The position numbers and the translations under genes are program-made. Positions 1-9,499 of a stretch of 29,129 nucleotides of DNA are shown here, one piece after another; within the stretch, counting starts at the first letter, position 1; each line of letters opens with the position of its first letter. Source of the stretch: Sperchopsis tessellata (Eukaryota > Arthropoda > Insecta > Coleoptera > Hydrophilidae); the NCBI GenBank assembly GCA_033557685.1, contig JAWQRN010000473.1:1-29129 (forward strand), read 5' to 3'. The notes under the pieces are model-generated. The model was not told the DNA's origin. It made no database searches and saw nothing but the letters and a program-made list of their open reading frames with translations.

Positions 1-990
1 ATGTAATTACTCCAAAGAATTCAATTTCATCAAGTGGTTTTCATTTATTTCCAAAAGATTATGCTCTTCTACATTAGTCCATCAATGGGTTTCTAAATTT
101 AATCAGAAATGCAGAAGATATACTGGCAACTTCTCTGTCTGCATATTGTTCGGGTCCTGATTTTTCGTGTAAAATATTATCTCGTCCACGTCGACCCTGA
201 GAAAATGTCAGCGGATTTTCGTACCATTCATGCTTATTTTTAGAAATAAATATTATATTTTGTTTACGGCTAGTTGTCTCTTCAACACAATTTCAAAATC
301 TTCAGTTTAAAGACTCAATTTAGAATCATTCGAACTACCATCCACATCTTTCTGGATCTCCTCAATACTTCAATTTCTTCATCATCGTCTGATGACACGT
401 ATTTACTATTAACACAATTGTACTCAACATCGATCATCTCATTAATTATTTTTAATTAAAAAAAACTAAAAGGAACTATATTCAGCTAACCAAAACAAAA
501 AAATAATATATAAATGTTACCTGATTCAACATAATTTTACAGTAAACAATGTAATTTCACAAATTAATTTATAAATACACTGAATATCTCTACAAAGTGG
601 CTACTCAAACTATACTGAACAGTCGGTGTCGGGAAGTTCATGATTCTTTACATCGGACCAGGTATACCGACCTAAGTGGTACCTTGCGATAGAAATTTTA
701 TATTTTATATTTATTGCATATGAGCTGTTGTAAATTTATTTGTTTTATTATTCTGTTTTGACAAATTGGTAACTTTACTATAACACTGTTGCTAATATCT
801 TAATTTTATTTTATTTTATATTATTCGGCTATCACAGATAATATCCAATAATATGGCTACAAAAAATAAAAAATTATGATCACATTATAAAAGAACCTAA
901 ATTATACCGAGGTTGAAAGAAAAATCATGTCGTAGGAATTACAATTAATTTTGTATACAATATCTGCTCAAAGCTGAAATTAATATGAAT
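1..990. other. Intergenic AT-rich DNA, no gene recognised
   Basis: No open frame here looks like a protein. The longest, near 274-459, lacks an ATG start and has serine/leucine/isoleucine-rich composition typical of random AT-rich DNA. A slightly less AT-rich patch at about 600-690 holds a short GGTA/TACC inverted pair, but I could not tie it to any element. Confidence 0.6.
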
Positions 991-1531
991 AAAAAATAAT
1001 AATAAGAATAGCCTTTATTCAGTTGAGAGTAACATAAAATGTAACATGTATGAATGGCGTCTATGAAACAAAAACAAACAATCATGCCTTATAACATAAC
1101 AATAATTTGATTCATAAAGAACAAATGAAGAATTACTCAAATATATAAATAAGTAAATAAACAAAGCAAATAAGTAAATAAATTAAATAATACATAACGC
1201 AAAATTGCATATAAAAAATCTAAGAAATATAAAGTAGTTACAAATGGTATATATTTATTTATTTCGCATTTCTGCAAGAACTTACAAATTCGTCCAGGTT
1301 ATAACACTCTCCCTCGCACAGAAATCTGAATAAAGTTGTCTTAAAACGCGAAAAGTTGTTAATATATATTATAAATGCCGGTAAATAATTATACTACACA
1401 TGACACATATAGTAACAACCATCCCCAGTTACATTTAGTATATGGATGGGGTAAGCATAACGGTCCCTGGTGTGATATTCATGCCTAAATCTGTCTTTAT
1501 TAAAGATAACTTTAATTTTAAAATGAAACCC

Positions 1532-1592
<61 letters not shown>

Positions 1593-2495
1593 GGGACTGT
1601 TAAAATATCCATGACTTTAAACCTCCCACGGCATGATTGAGAGCTCTCTTCTGCAGAACAAAAACTCTCTGGATGATGAATGTTGCACCCTTGAATATTA
1701 TTCCGAATTTAACATGGGAGTAGATATTTGAGTAATATATTATTCTGAGTATATCACCTGACAGATATTTACAAAGGACCCTAAGGCAAAATATGTTCCC
1801 GGAACTCTTATTTGATGTCCAGGTGTTCATCAAGATGTAAACCTAAACATTTCACGCTTGTCGATATCAATAGCTCAGACTGAGGCAAAGTTATCTTGAC
1901 TGGCCTATCGAGAGCATGAAGTGGTAAGTTGTTATACAAAACACAGTTCGTCTTCCCCTCATTGAGACATAGCCCATTCTGTTTAAACCACTCCTTATCA
2001 ACTCTGGGAAATTTTCGGAGCGGATGAGAAGATTTGTATCATCAACAAAGTTCATCATTTTTATTGAGTTAGAGCTCCCAGCTGCAATACTGTGGATAGC
2101 ATTTATGAAAACAACTAACAGCAGTGGTCCCAAAATACTACCCTATGGAACACCCAAAAGACTTGTTTGCCTTATAGAGGAAATATTATCTGCACCATCA
2201 CGCAAAAGAGCTTGGTACTCACGTCCAACCAAGAAGGGGCGAATCCAGTACGGCGCACGACCACGTACGCCGTATCTACCAAGCTTAGCAAGCAGAAGAT
2301 CATAATTCATGCAGTTAAAAGCTCGTGACAAATCAATAATGATGTCCAAAGACAGTTGTTTGCGTTCTAGGGCCTTTATGATGTAGTTTGTAAAACCTAA
2401 TATTGCCGTTTCTATGCTTCCGACCTTCAAAGAAACAAGTTGAGGGTTAAAAATAATATCCGAATAGAGCCAATGTTTCGTTGAAAGCTTCAAAC
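991..2495 (-). mobile_element. 5'-truncated, decayed non-LTR retrotransposon (Jockey/CR1-like LINE), RT to 3' end
   Basis: Reading the minus strand from 2495 downward gives reverse transcriptase blocks in the right order. These are IDLSRAFNC and LLAKLGRYGVRG, then GVP-stop-GSILGPLL near 2155-2133 (a stop replaces the usual Q), then FVDDTNLL near 2053-2030, which is the catalytic F/YxDD motif with the two aspartates intact. After a frameshift near 1985-2020 come CLNEGK, LSGDILRIIYYS, YSHVKFGIIF and FVLQKRAL, then a small deletion or shift and ILTVPCIYIY. A (TA)n tract follows, then HTRDR and CEGECYNLDEF near 1290. The 3' end is near 991-1020, where the minus strand reads GAATAAAGGCTATTC followed by ATT-type short repeats, a usual LINE tail. 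The endonuclease and ORF1 are absent, so this is a 5'-truncated copy of about 1.5 kb, disabled by a stop and frameshifts. Clade assignment is by motif style only. Confidence 0.85.
1536..1589. repeat. (TA)27 microsatellite inside the LINE coding region
   Basis: A pure 54-base TA run. On the minus strand it sits between the LINE blocks ILTVPCIYIY and the later HTRDR block. Its length is a multiple of three, so the frame is kept and it reads as alternating I and Y. It appears to have grown from the native CIYIY codons. Confidence 0.95.
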
Positions 2496-3059
2496 ATCAT
2501 TATTTTAGAAAACAAATATGATACTTACATAATCAGCGTGTATTTAAAACAAGCAGATGTATAAAGAATTAACCATTTAGAAACCTTAAAATTTACTACT
2601 ATACTTCTAATTGTGCTATTAAATTATATGTGCTTCACATACAGGTTCGTTTTTATTACGAACTGCATGAGAAAAATTAAATAAACATAGCGTACTTCCA
2701 TGAACACGAGCCGTGAATCTTTATATAACTTCGGTTTAATGGTTAAACATCCTTTGTTACTACTATGAATCTTAATTTGCTGCAGTTGGCAAACACCTGA
2801 AGTTAGATCACCGGCGGCGATATTCATTAAGAATTATATTATTTTGAACCAACATCCGCTCAATCACTTTTATGAATTCAATTGTTGAGATTCCCCAACT
2901 TCCTCAAGCATTAAATTTATTGATGGATGAGTTGCTTAGTTAAGATCGGGAGTAGTTCGACATTCTTATGTCACGCAATGTGAGCAGAATAACGAAACGA
3001 AAACAAATTTTTTCGTCAAAGTGTGGTAAAAGCAAGTTCTCCGCCTATATAGGTGAATC
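2496..3059. other. Intergenic DNA upstream of gene 1
   Basis: Between the truncated LINE end and the gene 1 promoter I see no convincing gene. A 67-codon minus-strand frame at 2624-2827 has no recognisable domain and no visible promoter. Part of this stretch probably belongs to the upstream regulatory region of gene 1. Confidence 0.5.
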
Positions 3060-3075
3060 TTAATGAACTCATTAA
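3060..3075. promoter_or_regulatory. Palindrome TTAATGA-AC-TCATTAA upstream of gene 1
   Basis: A perfect 7-base inverted repeat with a 2-base spacer, centred about 142 bases upstream of the inferred start site. It holds two inverted TAAT cores, the type of site homeodomain dimers can bind. A regulatory role is inference only; short AT-rich palindromes also arise by chance. Confidence 0.3.
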
Positions 3076-3175
3076 AACAATTGTTCACCGAAATTGCGTT
3101 TTATAGACCGTATGCCGTTGTTATGTTAATATATATTTAAAATATTCAATTGATGGATAGAGGGAAGAACCTGCA

Positions 3176-3212
3176 TATATAAGTTTCGACGCCCACTTCA
3201 AGATCATTCAGT
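3176..3212 (+). promoter_or_regulatory. Core promoter of gene 1: TATA box plus TCAGT initiator
   Basis: TATATAAG lies at 3176-3183 and the arthropod initiator TCAGT at 3208-3212. With transcription starting at A3210 the TATA box begins at -34, or -32 counting from TATAAG, close to standard spacing. The start codon follows 29 bases later. Gene 2 has the same arrangement, which supports both. Confidence 0.75.
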
Positions 3213-3250
3213 GTGAATCTTCGGTTAAGCAAAGCGACATGATGACCACA
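3210..3250 (+). other. Exon 1 of gene 1 (5' UTR plus four codons)
   Basis: A 29-base leader is followed by ATGATGACCACA (MMTT) at 3239-3250 and a strong splice donor GTAAGT at 3251. The exon ends after a complete codon (phase 0), matching the phase-0 start of exon 2 at 7072. Confidence 0.75.
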
Positions 3251-6200
3251 GTAAGTGAACAATGTGTTAACAAATTTAGTGACCATTTAGTGAAGAATAT
3301 TTTTGCATGTCTGTGATTTTGGTACTACTGATATGATAAGGGAATATTAAGTGCACAGTCAATGTGTTAATTGTATCAGTCTCTTTATTTGCAATAAGTT
3401 ATCAGTGAAAATATAATGATGGTGAAAATTTTTTATGATCGTGTGAAGGATATTTTAAACAAAAAACTGTACTTACTATCCAAATACGGTAGAGTTTTAT
3501 CTATCTCTAATGTAAAAAGCAAGACAGTTTTCGAATTCGCAACATAATTTTTTGATTTGTGAACATGCGCGATTACATTTGATGAAACTTTATGTTTTAT
3601 CTAACTAAAATATCATATATTAGACTTTGGATCACTATCTTAACCACTAGTATACAGGACATACAAAGTAGTGTACTTAAAACTGAATAATGGTAATATT
3701 TTTAAAATTAAATTTCCACAAACATAGTAAATATCAAGTGATAAAATTAATCTATAGCAAATGTCAATTTTTCCTTGTGATTTATATAAAGCCATTCTTT
3801 TAACAGTGTTTATAATATAATTTACAAAATAATCGCTTAATATATCAAATTTATGGATATCAAGTTCATAAAAAACACGTGTCTCGTTCGCAAGGGGTTT
3901 AAAAGCTATGGACAGGTAAATTGATGCTAAAAAGAAAATTTTTTATTTGGTCAAAGTGCGATAATTATGCATTCATCTATACCCTAAGATCTAAAAATTG
4001 AACAACTTTTGTAATACAATCAGAAAAATTCATAAGTAATATCCCGGCAAGAATATACTACTTCTTCTTCTTGAGATAGGCTTATATAATATCCACTTGT
4101 TTTAATTTATTTACAAATTCCTTTACTAATTCAGTTTGCTTTTAATATGTATTATATTTCTTAGAATTTACGAAGAATAGAATATTATACTCATCCTCAT
4201 ACGTAAAATTTACAATAGAGAAATGTACAATTTGTAAGGCAATTAATATTACAACAAGGCAGAAAACTTAGTAGACATATATACAATACTTAATTTCTAA
4301 CTAAATATAGTCGTTGAATAAATCAGTTTCGACTTATGCCACCACCAAAGTCTGAATCAAAACTATATGCATCAGCTATCCTCAGTTTACTATTTTCATA
4401 TTTTATTTTTAAATGTTTAATAAAGATACACAAAGCTGAATTCTAGCGTCTCATGTGCCAAGTATATAACAAGGTTTTTAAATGCACCTTAGGAAGATTT
4501 GACGAAAGTGAGCTCCTGTGGCTAATTTCATTATTTCATCTATTTCAACTATCCGATTGCATTAATTAAATAACTTAAAGCTTTTTAAATAGATTTAAGC
4601 AAAATACAAATATTAACTATGTAGGTTAGGCAGCGATTGGCAGCTTGTTTGATATAATTTGCATAAATAATTATTAGGGTGCGCAAAACATTTTTTAACC
4701 CAATAATGACCTCTTATTTGGATATGGTTTAAAATTAATCTTATTTTCATGCATTTCTAAGTAGGCTATTGCACATTTTAGAACCCATACACGGGTTCCA
4801 TCCGGAAATACCATTCATATAAAACACATTAGTTTTCCAAATTTTTCCTCTACAAAAAGAATGTAAACATCGTATTCCGTCATACTCAAATGTCAGCACC
4901 TGAAGCGTGAAGATTTGCTTATCTATACTTTAATTTACGGAGTAACGACAATGGGGGTATATTAAAACTTGCTCTATTTCAGAATTAGATGATAAACCAT
5001 TCAAAATAAATCTAAGTTGGATGTTAATCAGTTTTATCTCTAAAGTAATTTAAATTTCATTGATTACAATAGCAAATGTCAAAAATAGAAATTTCATTAA
5101 AAATACAATATGAAGTTAGTAGCAATTAGCGTGATATAATTCCTGAGATACATTTAAAAAAAAATACGACCATTTATATGGGCATAATTAACTTGACGTA
5201 GGCTGTATTTTATACGTAACAACTCCTATAGTATCAATATTTCTACCAAATAATATCAAATATCAAAATTCCTCTGTGAGACCAACTATTCAATCAGATT
5301 CTAACCTAAATGGAATACAACCTTTGCACACTAGCTAGCCTCTATTCTATAACACTAATAATAATAATTTCAACAGATGATACAGATGTCAATATTTTAA
5401 TATCGTTTATAAAAAGTCCTTTCTCCCAAATGACAACATATTATACAATCTTGTAACAAAGTATTAAATAAATTTGTGACCTACTGACTTTCTTAAAAAT
5501 GACATCCAAACGGCTGTTCGATTTAATTTTTGTATAGGTACCTATCTGAATAAACTTTTCAGGCTAAATTAAATAAAGAAAAAAAGTAGTTATTTCCTTA
5601 TCACATGTGGATTTCCAAATAGCTATATATCTCATAAAATATTATTGGCAAACATAACTTCTTTAATATTGGATATAAATCACAATAGGGTTGTCTACAA
5701 TCAGATGTATTTGTGTGTAAGTACGTAAGTATTTTCGTCATTTTAAGGTTTTTTTTGTTCAAATTATTATTTATTTGATTGATATGCATTCTCATTGTTA
5801 AACAAATGTAACAGCATATTTATGTTAGTTTTTTTTTATTTACACCAATATCTAATATATAATAACATGTGATGAATATCTCCTGATTCATATTTCAGAA
5901 AAGAAAAAATATCTACTCACAAAAAATAGATTTAAACTTTTGTCCACACACAGTCCTAAAGCTGAGAAATAATAAAACATGGCATACATGTCGTTGTTAA
6001 TATTATTTGTATAAGCTCTTGGTAATTACAAAATCGAGATTACAACCAAACGAATACGTAGAATAGGGAACACACTTTTTGAAAAATTTGCTGTATATAT
6101 CCAAGGATGAACAAGCTATAATACGTAGAAGTTCTAGACAAGTGGTGCTTAGTAGATGTCATTTTGGGTTACAAAGTTTAAATATATTAGACACATAAAT

Positions 6201-8097
6201 AAATTGCACTTGAATTTTTATTCATTCCTTTAGAATTTCCATCTAATTAGCATCAGTTCTAATTTAAATTTCCCGTTAGTTTTCTATAATACTCAAAATA
6301 ATCGATATTTTAAATTGCAAAATCTTTAAACGGGACAAACTTCAAATGTATTTTGACAGGGCTATTGTATTTTAACTACTATTATCTGTGTCTTTTATAA
6401 AATGTACAACAACTGTTCTTTTGTACAACTAGCTAGTGCAAGTCTTTCTTGTGTTTCTTTCCATTTTATATGCTTATACCAGAAAATACATTTCACTATT
6501 TTCTGTACTATCTTCAAAATATGTTCAGACATTTATTTATAATAACAATCTTAAATCGTAAAAGGATTAATAATAATACTGGCTATACTATTTAAAGTCA
6601 TTGCAGAAATTATATATCGCGGGGGTTTTCAATTTATGTCCATTCAATTCAGGGACCTACACGATTTTAGCATCACTCCACAATTTGCTATGTAGGAAAA
6701 TTTGTGTACTTTTAAATAGAATTATCGATAGTTTTTGTGTAACTTACTTAGGAAAAGGTAAAATTAGGACATTTTCAAAAATAGTGTATTGGTCATTGAA
6801 AAATATAATAATTTTTTCTTTTGTAGCCGGTTTTTAACAGCACCATCCTAAAGACCATATAATGATTTTACCGAAGAGTAGTTGAGACTAAAATTATAAA
6901 AACTAAACTTTAAATTTCCAAAACATGCTTGCTGTATATAATACCGTAGGACTATATATGATGCGAACATACTGTAATACATTTTGGAAGAATGTCTAGA
7001 ATACATGCTCTAATAATAATGTATATATAATATATATTTATTATGAAATAATAAAAATATTCCTATTGCAGGGGAGTCTACTATTCCTGGCAGCTAATAT
7101 TCTTTTGGCAGCTGCTATTAATGCAGATACCAAAGAATCCATCCAAGTAAAGAGGGGACTATCTGAATATGCATCTCAATCTGATGACGGTGGTTATGGA
7201 GGATATCAAGAGCAATCTTATGGCGGATCTCATGGATGGAAACCCATCGAGCATCATCCAAAACAAGAAAAAATAGTAACAGTCTACAAAAATGTAGAGG
7301 TTCCTTATCCAGTTGAAAAAGAAATTCCAGTTCCCGTTGAAAAGAATGTACCATACCCAGTAAAAGTTCAAGTTCCCCAACCATATCCTGTAGAAAAAGA
7401 AGTTTTTGTACCATACAAAGTGCAAGTTAAAGTACCATATGCTGTTCCAAAGCCATACCCAGTAGAGAAAATTGTAAATGTTCCTGTACATGTACATGTT
7501 GATCAACCATACCCAGTAAAAGTTTACGAACCAAAACCTTATCCTTTGGAGAAGAAAATTCATGTTCCTTACGAAATAAAAGTACTAAAACCTTACCCAG
7601 TTGAAAAGAACATTCCAGTTCCAGTAAAAGTACCAGTTCATGTTATTCAACCATACCCAGTGGAAAAGATTGTGAAATATCCAGTACATGTGCATGTAGA
7701 TCGTCCAGTACCAGTGAATGTAATAAAACCTTACCCAGTAAAAGTAGAAAAGAAAGTACCTGTACCATACCCAGTGGAGAAACCATACCCAGTTAACGTT
7801 TACGTAGACAAACCAGTACCATATACAGTCTACAAAAATGTTCCATACCCAGTGAAAGTTCACGTCCCACAGCCATATCCAGTTGAAAAAAAGGTTGCTG
7901 TTCCCTATGAAAAGGTTGTGCATTATCCAGTACGTGTTAAGGTAGACAATCCAGTACCATTTGAAGTAGTGAAACATGTTCCTTACACCGTTTACAAGAA
8001 GGTACCTTATCCAGTTAAAGTTCCAGTACATGTTCCAGTACATGAAGAAGAGCATTCAGGATATAGTGGCAAATGGAGAGAAGAATCTAGTTGGTAG
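3239..8097 (+). CDS. Gene 1: secreted PYPV/PYPVEK-repeat protein, probably cuticular; join(3239..3250,7072..8097)
   Basis: Two exons encode 345 residues; the acceptor TTGCAG ends at 7071. The splice joins MMTT to GSLLFLAANILLAAA, giving a complete signal peptide (residues about 1-22, cleavage probably after AINA). A KR pair at 31-32 may be a processing site. Residues 33-70 are G/Y/S-rich with GGYGGY, then from about 71 to 328 runs a repeat array with thirteen PYPV and one PYPL, seven as PYPVEK, interleaved with VPVHVHVD and VPYTVYK units. The tail is acidic (EEEHSGYSGKW). There is no cysteine. Valine/proline/tyrosine/lysine repeats without cysteine are typical of insect cuticular or other extracellular structural proteins, and a signal peptide split after about four codons is a classic cuticular-gene layout. 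It resembles low-complexity proteins of the Drosophila vajk type, but I cannot confirm that family. Gene 2 downstream is a paralogue. The secreted structural role is strongly suggested; tissue and partners are unknown. Confidence 0.87.
3251..7071 (+). other. Intron 1 of gene 1 (3.8 kb)
   Basis: It is bounded by GTAAGT at 3251 and TATTGCAG ending at 7071. It is AT-rich and I found no coding relic or clear transposon in it. Open frames at 5601-5795 (minus) and 6601-6837 (plus) show no recognisable domain. First introns of cuticle genes often carry enhancers, but nothing here identifies one. Confidence 0.7.
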
Positions 8098-8129
8098 ATA
8101 TGTTGCAAAAATACCAAAGTATCATACTG

Positions 8130-8221
8130 AATAAATTAATAGTTACTTAATAACTTATTTGTTGATCTATTTGTTATATTTTTACACTGACTATTTCACA
8201 TATTATATTTTCGTAAATAAA
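8130..8221 (+). terminator. Polyadenylation signals of gene 1
   Basis: Two AATAAA hexamers follow the stop codon, at 8130-8135 and 8216-8221, within 125 bases of it. Either or both could direct cleavage, giving a 3' UTR of roughly 50-150 bases. Confidence 0.65.
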
Positions 8222-8930
8222 ACTTTCTCTTAAAATCAAATTATATATAATTCGTTATAATGTATTATGCATGTCCCTTATTGTCATGTATTTAACCTTA
8301 ATTGATTCTTCAAATCAAAATCTTGTACATTAATGAACTCATTTCCTTGGAGCTATATTACCATATATTAAATTGAATAAATTAATTCAAGATTAAATAT
8401 TGATCATACCCATCCGTCATAATTTGTCGAATAAAAATAAGTGTTTCACGTAGATAAATGTGAGTCAATTAATATAACGATTAATTTAATATAAATTAAA
8501 ATGCAACTTGTGCAATAGAACAAAATTGAAAAGTTGTATTACGTTTTAGCTGAACATATAGTATATTCAGTTTAATATTGGTATAATAAAATTATTTTGT
8601 TTAAATTTTCCTCAAAAAATTTGAAAGTTCTATAGTGGCAAATTTGTTAATAAACTTTTATATTATATTAATAATATGTTTTTTAATACAATATATGCAT
8701 AATTCATATCATGACTAAATTAAGAACTTAAAAGTACCCGAACACTACAAATACTAAGTAGTATATGGTGTTTGCTAAAAATATATCTTACTTTGATTGA
8801 TATGTTGTAAATGTATAGAGTAATATTAGTGTTCTTCATAGCATATTAAGTATAATAATCCAAAATTTCATGTTCTTGATATAACCGATTATAACGATAC
8901 ACCTAGGAAATCATAAATAATTTATGTGAA
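8222..8930. other. Intergenic DNA, nothing recognised
   Basis: Very AT-rich sequence downstream of gene 1. I see no open frame above background, no RNA gene and no clear repeat. Confidence 0.5.
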
Positions 8931-9160
8931 ACTAGTATAGAATATGGGCGTAAGTATCGAACTCTGTGGCACTCCTGAGATAATAATAGGTTATCGGGAT
9001 GAGTGATCATAGATGCACAGCTTTACCACGCACCGACATTGTAATTTGAAAATATCCTACCGCACCAAGTCCATGGACAATGTAGTGTAAAATAGATACC
9101 AGTATTGAATAATTATTAGTGAGAAAGGCCTTTGGGTAGCCTATCAGCACTAAAACCATC
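8931..9160 (-). mobile_element. Short reverse transcriptase relic of a LINE
   Basis: On the minus strand, 9147 downward reads YPKAFLTNNYSILVSILHY followed by IVHGLG and VRGKAVHL. This matches the DLSKAFD...HxILLxKL..YGVxGL layout of LINE reverse transcriptases. A stop and frameshift follow, then ISGVPQSSILTPIF at about 8990-8945, equivalent to the conserved GVPQGSILGP block. The YxDD region is not recognisable, so this is a much older or more broken copy than the one at 991-2495. Confidence 0.6.
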
Positions 9161-9442
9161 AAAAGAGCGAAATATACTAGAGTTTATTCAGTAATGTTTA
9201 AGAGAGCCAAAGAGTAAACATATCCAGAATGTAACTAAATAAAAAGATAAAATTGAACAATTAATCAAATTATGCCTAAGTTGGATTTTAATTTTTCTTT
9301 CGCATAGTTCCAAGAGGTAGGCCAAAGTACTCATAGTACAGTATCAACAGCTTCCAGCATAGGACCAATTTCAAGTTAAATGCACATTAAAACACTGACT
9401 ATTATAAATACTTTGAATACATTTTTATTACAACTATTAAGC

Positions 9443-9490
9443 CAGTGGCTCTCAACCAGATGGAGGTTCGAGACCTCATGAAAATAATAG
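9443..9490 (+). mobile_element. Possible hAT-type transposon terminus
   Basis: CAGTGGCTCTCAACCAG at 9443 strongly resembles the CAGTGGTTCTCAACC end shared by many animal hAT elements and their non-autonomous derivatives. It is followed by the small palindrome GAGGTTCGAGACCTC, also usual near such ends. I could not find a matching inverted end nearby, so only one end is supported. Confidence 0.4.
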
Positions 9491-9499
9491 TAAAAAAAA

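Noticed and set aside
2024..2305. Plus-strand 93-codon frame over the LINE
   Set aside because: Antisense of reverse transcriptase blocks that read correctly on the minus strand.
7118..8055. Long antisense open frames (98-156 codons) across gene 1 exon 2
   Set aside because: They are rich in W, N, F and Y because they are the reverse complement of PYPV codons; the repeat lacks antisense stops. No promoter or splice context supports them.
9462..9478. tRNA-like T arm (GGTTCGAGACC)
   Set aside because: No acceptor, D or anticodon arm around it; the hAT-like terminus explains the palindrome better.
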